DNA from: Niveispirillum cyanobacteriorum
GTDB lineage: Bacteria; Pseudomonadota; Alphaproteobacteria; Azospirillales; Azospirillaceae
DNA: 64,000 bases
NCBI RefSeq assembly: GCF_002868735.1
Contig: NZ_CP025611.1
Coordinates: 552,501-616,500 of the forward strand
Direction of reading: 5' to 3'
Positions 56,796 through 64,000 of this stretch are shown here, piece by piece. Positions within the stretch are counted from its first letter, which is position 1. Every line of letters starts with the position of its first letter. The translations under genes were made by a program, and so were the position numbers. The notes beneath the pieces were generated by a model, which was given only the letters and a program-made list of their open reading frames with translations, did no database searches and was not told the origin of the DNA.

Positions 56796-57812
56796 GTGGC
56801 AGTCACCAAGCGCCGCAGCACCCGTACAGCGGCCCCCGCGGCCCCGGCCTTGCCGAGCAAGGACGAGCTTATCCGCTATTACCGCGAAATGCTGTTGATC
56901 CGCCGTTTTGAAGAAAAGGCGGGGCAACTGTACGGCATGGGCCTGATCGGTGGTTTCTGCCACCTCTATATCGGTCAGGAAGCCGTCGTCGTTGGTATCC
57001 AGGCCGCCATGCGGGAAGGCGACAGCGTCATCACCTCCTACCGCGATCACGGCCATATGCTGGCCTGCGGCATGGAAAGCCGGGGTGTGATGGCCGAACT
57101 GACGGGCCGTGCCGGTGGTTATTCCAAGGGCAAGGGCGGCTCGATGCATATGTTCAGCCGTGAGAAGCGTTTCTACGGCGGCCATGGCATCGTCGCGGCG
57201 CAGGTGCCGATCGGCGCCGGTCTGGGTTTTGCGCACAAGTATCTGGGCGATGGCGGCCTGAACGCCTGTTACATGGGCGACGGCGCCATCAACCAGGGCC
57301 AGGTGTACGAGACGTTCAACATGGCAGCGCTTTGGAAGCTGCCGACCCTGTTCGTCATCGAGAACAACAAGTACGCCATGGGTACCGCCCAGGCCCGCGC
57401 GTCCGCCGGTGAGCTGTTTGAGCGCGGCAGCGCCTACGGCATTCCGGGCTATCAGGTCAACGGCATGGACGTGCTGGAGGTGAAGGCGGCGGCTGACAAG
57501 GCTGTGGCCCATATCCGCGCCGGCAACGGCCCCGTCATCCTGGAAATGAAGACCTACCGCTATCGCGGGCATTCCATGTCCGATCCGGCCAAGTACCGGA
57601 CGAAGGAAGAGGTCAACAAGATGCGGTCGGAAAGCGATCCGATCGACAATCTGAAGAAGCTGCTGCTGGATCAGGGCATCACCGACGAGGAAGCCTTGAA
57701 GGTGATCGACCGCGAGGTGAAGGATATCGTCACCGACGCGGCCGAATTCGCCACCACCAGCCCCGAGCCCGATCCGTCCGAACTGTGGACGGACGTTCTG
57801 GTCGAAGCCTGA
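56796..57812 (+). CDS. pdhA: Pyruvate dehydrogenase E1 component, alpha subunit
   Basis: This 338-residue subunit decarboxylates pyruvate with TPP, in complex with PdhB. Visible are LLIRRFEEKAGQLYGMG, GFCHLYIGQEAVVVG, YRDHGHMLACG, the TPP motif GDGAINQGQVYETFN to ENNKYAMGT, and YRYRGHSMSDPAKYR with the loop histidine. Translation begins at GTG (56796), eight bases after GGGAGGAG. The upstream gap (56628-56795) is A/T-rich, fitting a strong promoter; TGCA-C-TGCA at 56696-56704 is a possible operator. Confidence 0.95.
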   Translation: MAVTKRRSTRTAAPAAPALPSKDELIRYYREMLLIRRFEEKAGQLYGMGLIGGFCHLYIGQEAVVVGIQAAMREGDSVITSYRDHGHMLACGMESRGVMAELTGRAGGYSKGKGGSMHMFSREKRFYGGHGIVAAQVPIGAGLGFAHKYLGDGGLNACYMGDGAINQGQVYETFNMAALWKLPTLFVIENNKYAMGTAQARASAGELFERGSAYGIPGYQVNGMDVLEVKAAADKAVAHIRAGNGPVILEMKTYRYRGHSMSDPAKYRTKEEVNKMRSESDPIDNLKKLLLDQGITDEEALKVIDREVKDIVTDAAEFATTSPEPDPSELWTDVLVEA

Positions 57813-57838
57813 TCAGGCCGCAGCGGAGGATTTGAGAG

Positions 57839-59203
57839 ATGGTACAGGTTCTGATGCCGGCCCTGTCGCCGACCATGACGGAAGGCAAGCTGGCCAAGTG
57901 GCTGAAGAAGGTAGGCGACACCGTGAAGAGCGGTGAAGTGCTGGCCGAGATTGAAACCGACAAGGCCACCATGGAAGTGGAAGCCGTCGATGAGGGTACG
58001 CTGACCGAGATCCTGGTGCCCGAGGGTACCGAGAATGTCGCCGTGAACACCCCCATCGCCAGCATCCGTGGTGAGGATGAGGCCGCAGCCCCGGCTGCTG
58101 CACCCGCACCCGTCGCCGCTGCACCGGCTCCGGCCCCCGTGGCCGCCGCCCCGGTTTCGGCTGCCCCGGCCCCGAAGGCGGCTCCCGCGGCGTCGGATGA
58201 GGATCATTGGTACAAGTCGACGCAGACCATGACGGTGCGCGAGGCCCTGCGTGAGGGTATGGCCGCCGAGATGCGTCGCGACGAAACGGTGCTGCTGATG
58301 GGTGAGGAGGTCGCCGAATATCAGGGCGCCTACAAGATCTCCCAGGGCCTTTTGCAGGAATTCGGCGAGAAGCGCATCATTGATACGCCCATCACCGAAC
58401 ATGGCTTTGCCGGTCTGGCCGTTGGTGCGGCCTTCGGTGGTCTGAAGCCCATCGTTGAGTTCATGACCATGAACTTCTCGATGCAGGCCATCGACCACAT
58501 CATCAATTCGGCTGCCAAGACGCTATACATGTCGGGCGGTCAGATGGGCTGCCCCATCGTGTTCCGTGGCCCCAACGGTGCCGCCGCCCGCGTGGCCGCC
58601 CAGCATAGCCAGTGCTATGCCTCCTGGTACGCCCACGTACCGGGCCTGAAGGTTCTGGCGCCTTACAGCGCCGCTGACGCCAAGGGCCTGATGCGTGCCG
58701 CCATCCGCGATCCGAACCCGGTCGTGTTCCTGGAGAATGAGATTCTCTATGGTCACAGCTTCGAGGTTCCGACCGATCCCGACTTCATCCTGCCCATCGG
58801 CAAGGCGAAGATCGAACGCGCCGGCACCGACGTGACCATTGTCGCCTACTCGATCTGCGTCGGCCATGCCCTGGCCGCCGCCGAGAAGCTGGCCGCCGAG
58901 GGGATCAGTGCCGAGGTCATCAATCTGCGCTCCATCCGTCCGCTGGATATCGACACCATCGTCGAGAGCGTGAAGAAGACCAACCGTCTGGTCTCGGTCG
59001 AGGAAAGCTGGCCCTTCGCAGGTATCGGTTCCGAAATGGCCGCGGTCATGATGGAACACGCCTTCGACTATCTGGATGCGCCGGTGGTTCGCGTCTGCGC
59101 CAAGGATGTGCCGCTGCCCTACGCGGCCAACCTGGAAAAGCTGGCCCTGCCGCAGCCCGACGATGTCGTGGCCGCCGTCAAATCCGTCACCTATCGCAAA
59201 TAA
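57839..59203 (+). CDS. pdhB: Pyruvate dehydrogenase E1 component, beta subunit with N-terminal lipoyl domain
   Basis: The protein has 454 residues, about 120 more than a plain E1 beta. Residues 1-78 form a lipoyl domain with the lipoylated K42 in [13 protein letters not shown]. An Ala/Pro hinge (about 80-120) precedes the transketolase-like beta domain ([27 protein letters not shown], and a C-terminal [14 protein letters not shown]). An extra lipoyl domain on E1 beta is a known alphaproteobacterial feature. It follows pdhA after 26 bases with GGAGGA upstream. Confidence 0.95.
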   Translation: MVQVLMPALSPTMTEGKLAKWLKKVGDTVKSGEVLAEIETDKATMEVEAVDEGTLTEILVPEGTENVAVNTPIASIRGEDEAAAPAAAPAPVAAAPAPAPVAAAPVSAAPAPKAAPAASDEDHWYKSTQTMTVREALREGMAAEMRRDETVLLMGEEVAEYQGAYKISQGLLQEFGEKRIIDTPITEHGFAGLAVGAAFGGLKPIVEFMTMNFSMQAIDHIINSAAKTLYMSGGQMGCPIVFRGPNGAAARVAAQHSQCYASWYAHVPGLKVLAPYSAADAKGLMRAAIRDPNPVVFLENEILYGHSFEVPTDPDFILPIGKAKIERAGTDVTIVAYSICVGHALAAAEKLAAEGISAEVINLRSIRPLDIDTIVESVKKTNRLVSVEESWPFAGIGSEMAAVMMEHAFDYLDAPVVRVCAKDVPLPYAANLEKLALPQPDDVVAAVKSVTYRK

Positions 59204-59223
59204 GGCAAAGGGAGGCTCTTAAG

Positions 59224-60573
59224 ATGCCCGTTGATATCCTGATGCCCGCGCTGTCGCCGACCATGACGGAAGGCAAGCTGGCGAAGTGGGTGAAAAAGGA
59301 AGGCGACAAGGTCAAGTCCGGCGACGTGCTGGCCGAGATCGAAACCGACAAGGCCACCATGGAAGTGGAGGCCGTGGACGAGGGTACGCTGGGCAAGATC
59401 CTGGTGGCCGAAGGGACCGAGGGCGTGGCGGTGAATACCCGCATCGCCATCATCCTGGAAGATGGGGAGGATGCATCCGCCCTGTCCGGTGCGCCCAAGG
59501 CCGCCGCCGCTCCGGCTCCCGCCGCTGCCCCGGCCGCTGCGTCCGCTCCGGCTGCTGCGTCCGCTCCGGCGGTTGCTGCCGCTCCGGCCCCGGTTGCGGC
59601 GGCTCCCGCTGCTGTGGCCCACGGTGACCGCGTGTTCGCCAGCCCGCTGGCCCGCCGTATGGCGGCGCAGAGCGGTCTGGACCTGTCGGGCGTCGCCGGC
59701 ACCGGCCCGCATGGCCGTGTGGTGAAGGCCGACGTGGAGGCCGCCCTGAAGGGTGGCGCGCCGAAGGCCGCCGCTGCACCGACTGCTGCTGCCCCGGTCG
59801 CCGCTGCTCCGGTTGCCGCTCCGGCGCCGGTTGCCGCCGCCGCCGCCGCGCCCAAGGGTGTGGATGCCAAGGCCCTCGCTGACAAGCTGGGCATGAAGTA
59901 CAAGGTCCTGCCCAATAGCGGCATGCGCAAGACCATCGCCAAGCGCCTGACCGAAGCCTGGCAGACCATCCCGCACTTTGGCCTGGCCGTCGATTGCGAG
60001 ATCGACAATCTGCTGAAGCTGCGCGCCGAACTGAACGCGAAGTCGGGAGAAAAGATCTCCGTCAACGATTTCGTGGTGAAGGCGGTGGCCATTGCCCTGG
60101 CCAAGTATCCGGCGGCCAATGTGTCCTGGCACGAGGATGGTATTCTTCAGTATGAGAATGTCGATGTTTCCGTCGCCGTCTCCACCGATGGCGGTCTGAT
60201 CACCCCCATCGTGAAGAATGCCGACCGCAAGGGCCTGGCTACCATCTCCGCCGAGGTCAAGGAACTCGCGAAGAAGGCCAAGGAAGGCAAGCTGAAGCCG
60301 GAGGAGTTCCAGGGCGGCACGTTCAGCGTGTCCAACCTGGGCATGTTCGGCATCAAGAGCTTCACCTCCATCATCAACCCGCCGCAGAGCTGCATCCTGT
60401 CGGTCGGTGCGGGTGAGAAGCGCCCCGTGGTCAAGGGTGACGCGCTGGCCATCGCCACCGTCATGTCCCTGACCCTGACCGTTGACCATCGTTCGGTCGA
60501 TGGTGCCGTGGGTGCGGAGTTCCTGAAGCTTCTGAAGGGCCTGATCGAAGACCCGATCACCCTGATGCTTTAA
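59224..60573 (+). CDS. pdhC: Dihydrolipoamide acetyltransferase (E2) of pyruvate dehydrogenase
   Basis: This 449-residue E2 core protein makes acetyl-CoA from the acetyl-lipoyl arm. It has one lipoyl domain with K43 in [15 protein letters not shown], an Ala/Pro linker, the E1/E3-binding domain near residues 137-172 (SPLARRMAAQSGLDL, then GTGPHGRVVKADV), a second linker, and the catalytic domain with H422 and D426 in DHRSVDGAVG. The linkers are pure Ala/Pro/Val repeats, as expected. It ends at a terminator-like hairpin. Confidence 0.95.
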   Translation: MPVDILMPALSPTMTEGKLAKWVKKEGDKVKSGDVLAEIETDKATMEVEAVDEGTLGKILVAEGTEGVAVNTRIAIILEDGEDASALSGAPKAAAAPAPAAAPAAASAPAAASAPAVAAAPAPVAAAPAAVAHGDRVFASPLARRMAAQSGLDLSGVAGTGPHGRVVKADVEAALKGGAPKAAAAPTAAAPVAAAPVAAPAPVAAAAAAPKGVDAKALADKLGMKYKVLPNSGMRKTIAKRLTEAWQTIPHFGLAVDCEIDNLLKLRAELNAKSGEKISVNDFVVKAVAIALAKYPAANVSWHEDGILQYENVDVSVAVSTDGGLITPIVKNADRKGLATISAEVKELAKKAKEGKLKPEEFQGGTFSVSNLGMFGIKSFTSIINPPQSCILSVGAGEKRPVVKGDALAIATVMSLTLTVDHRSVDGAVGAEFLKLLKGLIEDPITLML

Positions 60574-60587
60574 CGTCACCAGAACAT

Positions 60588-60620
60588 TGCCGCAGGCCGT
60601 CTTCAGGTCGGTCTGCGGCA
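60588..60620 (+). terminator. Hairpin terminator after pdhC
   Basis: TGCCGCAG (60588-60595) pairs with CTGCGGCA (60613-60620), with an inner GCCG/CGGT extension. Only GTTTC follows, so efficiency may be partial and allow some read-through to the genes beyond. Confidence 0.65.
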
Positions 60621-60651
60621 GTTTCACCGTGGATGCAGTGGTGGCAGGGAC

Positions 60652-61137
60652 ATGAAGGCTGTTCTCAACTACCTTCACTATATCCAGATACCGCTGGCGT
60701 GCCTGTTGTTCCTTGTGCTCGGCTCCATCGCCCTGATGCTGTTGTTTGACACGGTCCAGTTGGCTCTTCCGTTGACCGTGACCTTTGTGGGTGTAGGCCA
60801 TTTTTGTCTTTGGATGATTATGGATATGCTCGTGCCGGTGGTCATCAACGCTGTTCGTGATGCTTGGCGGGGCGGCGGCTGGACAGCCCCATTTCGTGTC
60901 TGGGACGCGTTTATGGGTGATAACGGGCTGAAAATATCATTAATCGTGGCTTTCTGTGCGCTATTCGGTCTCGCCCTGCTTTTTGGCCTGACGATCGAGA
61001 ATGCGAGTAGCGCAGATGGTTTTCCCTATCGCTACCTATTCTTCATCCTACTGCTGATGGTTGGCATTCTGTTGACCCATGGGGGGCTGCATGTCCTGCG
61101 GTACAAGGCGGCTAAGCAGTCCGTGGAGAATGGGTAG
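60652..61137 (+). CDS. Hypothetical four-helix membrane protein in the pdh locus
   Basis: This 161-residue integral membrane protein has helices near 10-32, 38-62, 95-116 and 127-146. No family is recognised. Base composition is visibly more A/T-rich than the flanking pdh genes, which suggests later insertion. It stops two bases before the acetyltransferase start. The usual order is pdhC-lpd, so it and the next gene separate E2 from E3. Confidence 0.65.
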   Translation: MKAVLNYLHYIQIPLACLLFLVLGSIALMLLFDTVQLALPLTVTFVGVGHFCLWMIMDMLVPVVINAVRDAWRGGGWTAPFRVWDAFMGDNGLKISLIVAFCALFGLALLFGLTIENASSADGFPYRYLFFILLLMVGILLTHGGLHVLRYKAAKQSVENG

Positions 61138-61139
61138 CC

Positions 61140-61640
61140 ATGATGGCCTTGATCCGAGATGCAACGCCAGCCGACCTATCGACCATATTCCGCTTCGTCC
61201 GGGAACTGGCCGAGTACGAGAAACTGGCTGATCAGGTAGTGGCGACTGAGGCCGATTTTGCCAAGGCGTTGTTCGGACCAAATCCCCGGGCCTTAGCCTT
61301 GATCATGGAAGTGGACGGGGACCCCGCAGGCTTCGCCCTCTGGTTCTACAATTTCTCCACCTTCTTGGGCCGGCACGGCATCTGGATCGAGGATGTCTAC
61401 GTTGCTCCGGATTTCCGGGGCCAGGGTTTGGGCGGCATGGTGTTTCGCCATCTGGCCCAACGGGCCGTTGCCGAAGGGCTGGGCCGTCTGGAATGGTGGG
61501 TACTGAATTGGAACAAGCCGGCCATCGATTTCTACGCAGGGATCGGGGCCGTGCCGATGGATGAATGGACGGTGCAACGGGTAACTGGCGAAGCCTTGCT
61601 TCGTCTGGCCGGGCAAGCACCACAGACAAAGGAAAGCTGA
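61140..61640 (+). CDS. GNAT acetyltransferase, diamine/spermidine (SSAT)-like
   Basis: This 166-residue GNAT enzyme shows the SSAT-type sequence run: FRFVRELAEYEKLADQV, GFALWFYNFSTFLGRHGIWI, EDVYVAPDFRGQGLGG (acetyl-CoA P-loop R-G-Q-G-L-G), and LEWWVLNWNKPAIDFY, then GAVPMDEWTVQRV. These are hallmarks of thialysine/diamine N-acetyltransferases. Substrates may be polyamines or lysine analogues. Two successive ATGs (61140, 61143) are possible starts. It ends five bases before the lpd start. Confidence 0.85.
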   Translation: MMALIRDATPADLSTIFRFVRELAEYEKLADQVVATEADFAKALFGPNPRALALIMEVDGDPAGFALWFYNFSTFLGRHGIWIEDVYVAPDFRGQGLGGMVFRHLAQRAVAEGLGRLEWWVLNWNKPAIDFYAGIGAVPMDEWTVQRVTGEALLRLAGQAPQTKES

Positions 61641-61645
61641 CAATC

Positions 61646-63046
61646 ATGGCCGAGAATTTCGACCTCATCGTCATCGGCGCCGGCCCCGGCGGTTACGTGG
61701 CCGCCATCCGCGCCGCCCAGTTGGGCATGAAGACCGCCGTGGTGGAGCGTGAGCATCTGGGCGGCATCTGCCTGAACTGGGGCTGCATCCCGACCAAGGC
61801 CCTGCTGCGCTCTGCCGAGATCGCGCATTACATTGAGCATTCCCAGGCCTATGGCATCAAGGTCGAGGGCAAGGTGACGCTGGATGTGGAAGCCATCGTC
61901 AAGCGCTCGCGCGGCGTGGCGAACCAGCTCTCTGCCGGCGTGAAGGGCCTGCTGAAGAAGAACAAGGTCACCGTCCTGGATGGTTCGGCCAAGTTGCTGG
62001 GCCAGGGCAAGGTTGCCGTCACCGCCAAGGATGGCAAGGTGACGGACGCCGCTGCCAAGCACATCATCATCGCCACCGGTGCCCGCGCCCGCGTGCTGCC
62101 GGGCCTGGAGCCGGATGGCAAGCTGGTCTGGACCTATAAGGAAGCCATGGTGCCGACGGCCACGCCGAAGAGCATGCTGGTCATCGGCACCGGCGCCATC
62201 GGCGTGGAATTTGCCTGTTTCTACAAGGCCATGGGCGTTGACGTGACCCTGGTGGAGGTCGTGGACCGCATCCTGCCGGTAGAAGACGAGGAAATCAGCG
62301 CCTTTGCCGCCAAGGCCTTCACCAAGCAGGGTATCAAGATCAAGACCGGTGCCAAGGTCGTGAAGCTGGACCGCCACGCCGACAGCGTGACGGCCCATAT
62401 TGACGTCGCCGGCAAGGTGGAGACGGTCACGGTTGACCGCATCATCTCCGCCGTCGGCATCGTCGCCAACACCGAAGGGCTGGGCCTGGAAAATACCAAG
62501 GTCAAGCTGGACCGGGGTCACATCGTCAATGACGGCTATGGCCGCACCGACGAGCCGGGCGTTTATGCCATCGGCGACGTGGCCGGTGCCCCCTGGCTGG
62601 CGCACAAGGCCAGCCATGAAGGCATCATCTGCGTGGAGAAGATTGCGGGCCTGCCGCATGTTCACACCATGGATAAGTCGAACATCCCTGGCTGCACCTA
62701 TTCCTTCCCGCAGGTCGCCTCCGTCGGTCTGACCGAAGCCAAGGCCAAGGCCGCCGGTTATGAGATCAAGGTGGGCCGCTTCCCCTTCATCGGCAATGGC
62801 AAGGCCATCGCGCTGGGTGAGCCGGAGGGCCTGGTCAAAACCGTGTTCGACGCCAAGACTGGCGAGCTGCTGGGCGCCCACATGATCGGCGCGGAAGTGA
62901 CCGAACTGATCCAGGGCTATACCATCGGCAAGACGGCGGAACTGACGGAAGCAGAGTTCATGCACACCGTCTTCCCGCACCCGACCCTGTCGGAAATGAT
63001 GCATGAGTCGGTCCTGGCCGCGTATGGTCGGGCCATCCATTACTGA
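61646..63046 (+). CDS. lpdA: Dihydrolipoyl dehydrogenase (E3)
   Basis: This 466-residue FAD enzyme reoxidises lipoamide with NAD. The FAD motif IGAGPGGYVAAIRAAQLG, the redox pair C42/C47 in GGICLNWGCIPTKAL, the NAD motif IGTGAIGVEFA, AIGDVAGAPWLAHKA, and HPTLSE at the C-terminal active site are all present. It is the E3 of the pyruvate dehydrogenase locus. The start at 61646 gives the normal N-terminus; a longer frame at 61565 overlaps the acetyltransferase gene and is rejected. Confidence 0.95.
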   Translation: MAENFDLIVIGAGPGGYVAAIRAAQLGMKTAVVEREHLGGICLNWGCIPTKALLRSAEIAHYIEHSQAYGIKVEGKVTLDVEAIVKRSRGVANQLSAGVKGLLKKNKVTVLDGSAKLLGQGKVAVTAKDGKVTDAAAKHIIIATGARARVLPGLEPDGKLVWTYKEAMVPTATPKSMLVIGTGAIGVEFACFYKAMGVDVTLVEVVDRILPVEDEEISAFAAKAFTKQGIKIKTGAKVVKLDRHADSVTAHIDVAGKVETVTVDRIISAVGIVANTEGLGLENTKVKLDRGHIVNDGYGRTDEPGVYAIGDVAGAPWLAHKASHEGIICVEKIAGLPHVHTMDKSNIPGCTYSFPQVASVGLTEAKAKAAGYEIKVGRFPFIGNGKAIALGEPEGLVKTVFDAKTGELLGAHMIGAEVTELIQGYTIGKTAELTEAEFMHTVFPHPTLSEMMHESVLAAYGRAIHY

Positions 63047-63070
63047 TCCGCCTCACGGCTGATCGATGCA

Positions 63071-63099
63071 ACGGCGGGGGAGCGATCCCCCGCCGTTTT
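63071..63099 (+). terminator. Rho-independent terminator after lpdA
   Basis: A ten-pair stem (ACGGCGGGGG at 63071-63080 with its complement at 63087-63096) is followed by TTTTG. It lies about 25 bases past the lpdA stop. Confidence 0.92.
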
Positions 63100-63123
63100 G
63101 CATTCACGGGGTCCCAAATGCAC

Positions 63124-63151
63124 AAAGGCCCCGCCAGGCGACGGGGCCTTT
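63124..63151. terminator. Second terminator hairpin, bidirectional, before the RTX gene end
   Basis: AAAGGCCCCG (63124-63133) pairs with CGGGGCCTTT (63142-63151). It follows the stop of the minus-strand RTX gene (63180) and the lpdA terminator, and can serve both strands. Confidence 0.8.
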
Positions 63152-63179
63152 GCTTTCCCGGCTAACGGGGTGGGGCTGA

Positions 63180-64000
63180 TTAACCCCAGAAGCCGGTATC
63201 GGTGGCGCCAGCGGGTGGCGATGTCTGCGCCGTGATGGCCATCAGACTGGAAAGCGGCAGATTGAACAGGCCGATGGCACTGCTGCTGGCTGTCGAAACA
63301 TTGACGCTGCTGCCGGGCAGGACGTTCAGCACGCTGTCGATCTGGCCGTCGCCGTCCAGATCGATCTCCACATTGGTGCCGCTGATCCGGCCATCATCTT
63401 CCGGCAGGGCGATGTTTTCGCCCCCGCTGATGACCGTCACGATCCAGTCCACGGTCTGAAAGAATAGACGGTCGCCCTCCACGGCCCGGAAATCCAGGAT
63501 CTGGTTGGCCAGATTGATGCGCTGTCCGTTATTCGTCAGGCTGACCCAGGAGCCGACAACATCGTCGGTGATGACGAAATTGTCGGCACCGGCGCCCCCG
63601 ATGGCAATATCATCGCGGTCCAGGATCAGGGTGTCGTCACCATCGCCACCAACCAGCGTGTCCCGGCCGGCCCCACCGATCAGCGTGTCATTCCCGGCCC
63701 TGCCCAGCAGCAGGTCATCACCATCGCCGCCAATCAGCAGATCATGGCCGGCGCCACCGCGCAGCACATCATTGCCCGCACCGCCGATAAGGGTCAGATC
63801 AGCCGTCTGGACGATCCGCACCGGTTCGGCTGGTATGATCTGAACCGGCTGATGGATGGGCAGCGGCACGGGTTGCACGATGGCAGAAGCCGTCTCTTCC
63901 TTTGCAACTGATTCTGGAGTGCCGCTGTTGATCAGCAGTGGCAGGGGGACCACGTGTGAGCGATCCTTATTCCCGTCATGGGATATGATGCTGACAGGCT
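63180..64000 (-). CDS. RTX (hemolysin-type calcium-binding repeat) protein, 5' end at or beyond the window edge
   Basis: The frame is open from the stop at 63180 to the end of the window, so the start is probably outside; an in-frame GTG at 63953 lacks a ribosome site. It carries about six nonapeptide repeats of the form GGxGxDxLx ([41 protein letters not shown] and GGDGDDTL) that bind calcium in a beta-roll. Downstream is a folded region with [13 protein letters not shown] and a [14 protein letters not shown] calcium loop. Such proteins leave the cell through type I secretion (HlyBD-TolC) with a C-terminal signal. No transporter is in the window. The function of the missing N-terminal part is unknown. 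Confidence 0.8.
   Translation of the reverse strand, partial: PVSIISHDGNKDRSHVVPLPLLINSGTPESVAKEETASAIVQPVPLPIHQPVQIIPAEPVRIVQTADLTLIGGAGNDVLRGGAGHDLLIGGDGDDLLLGRAGNDTLIGGAGRDTLVGGDGDDTLILDRDDIAIGGAGADNFVITDDVVGSWVSLTNNGQRINLANQILDFRAVEGDRLFFQTVDWIVTVISGGENIALPEDDGRISGTNVEIDLDGDGQIDSVLNVLPGSSVNVSTASSSAIGLFNLPLSSLMAITAQTSPPAGATDTGFWG

Noticed and set aside
59191-60801. 536-codon minus-strand frame over pdhC
   Set aside because: Shadow of the Ala/Pro linkers in pdhC, giving Arg/Gly/Ser runs.

Overview
The window is 64 kb of ordinary GC-rich bacterial chromosome. The gene content and order point to an alphaproteobacterium of the Rhodospirillales/Azospirillaceae type. The evidence is: eno-ftsB-pdhA-pdhB-pdhC-lpd with a lipoyl domain on E1 beta; a DUF4164 coiled-coil gene, zapA, 6S RNA and a 5-formyl-THF cyclo-ligase in a row; a DUF3126 gene; ppiD-trpE divergent from tpiA-secG-pyrG; and TIGR02444 coupled to a phosphofructokinase. 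The genus is inference. I saw no tRNA, rRNA, CRISPR array, insertion sequence, phage or plasmid module.

Layout. 1-2.7 kb: two adjacent M13 metallopeptidases, the first cut by the window edge. 2.7-4.9 kb: TIGR02444 protein, mixed-type phosphofructokinase and a VOC protein. 5-7 kb: a BlaI-type repressor and an M56 peptidase with a DUF3471-like tail, with palindromes at the promoter. 7-10.4 kb: a four-gene unit of unknown role led by a Tat-type FAD oxidase. 10.4-14.1 kb: an APH-type phosphotransferase, two SDR dehydrogenases and an SGNH esterase. 14.3-18.6 kb: a proline-rich helix-turn-helix protein, rsmB and tandem signal peptidases. 18.6-23.1 kb: a DUF6572-like protein, a GH17-GT2 glucan synthase, a HIT protein and an esterase. 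23.3-29.2 kb: parC, a class C beta-lactamase-like membrane protein, a periplasmic binding/sensor protein and a small exported protein. 29.3-35 kb: topA, dprA and an ABC-F ATPase, then about 450 bp without a convincing gene but with TGTTTCA-type repeats. 35.4-41 kb: class III aminotransferase, DUF3126, gap and tkt. 41-43.3 kb: DUF4164, zapA, 6S RNA, cyclo-ligase and YmdB-like phosphoesterase. 43.3-49.6 kb: two tandem periplasmic binding-like proteins, a formyltransferase fusion, trpE and ppiD. 49.8-56 kb: tpiA, secG, pyrG, kdsA, an acyltransferase and eno. 56-63 kb: a palindromic element, ftsB and the pyruvate dehydrogenase locus, interrupted by a membrane protein and an SSAT-like acetyltransferase. 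63.2-64 kb: an RTX-repeat protein that is open to the window edge.

The housekeeping part joins central carbon flow (PFK, TPI, GAPDH, enolase, transketolase, pyruvate dehydrogenase) to envelope biogenesis (KdsA, acyltransferase, SecG, LepB, PpiD), division (ZapA, FtsB) and DNA topology (ParC, TopA, DprA). The less explained parts are the FAD-oxidase operon, the BlaI/M56 pair, the orphan periplasmic binding-like proteins, the formyltransferase fusion, and the dispersed repeat shared by the helix-turn-helix gene and the 35 kb gap. I did not find an unmistakable new system. These are the best candidates for follow-up.
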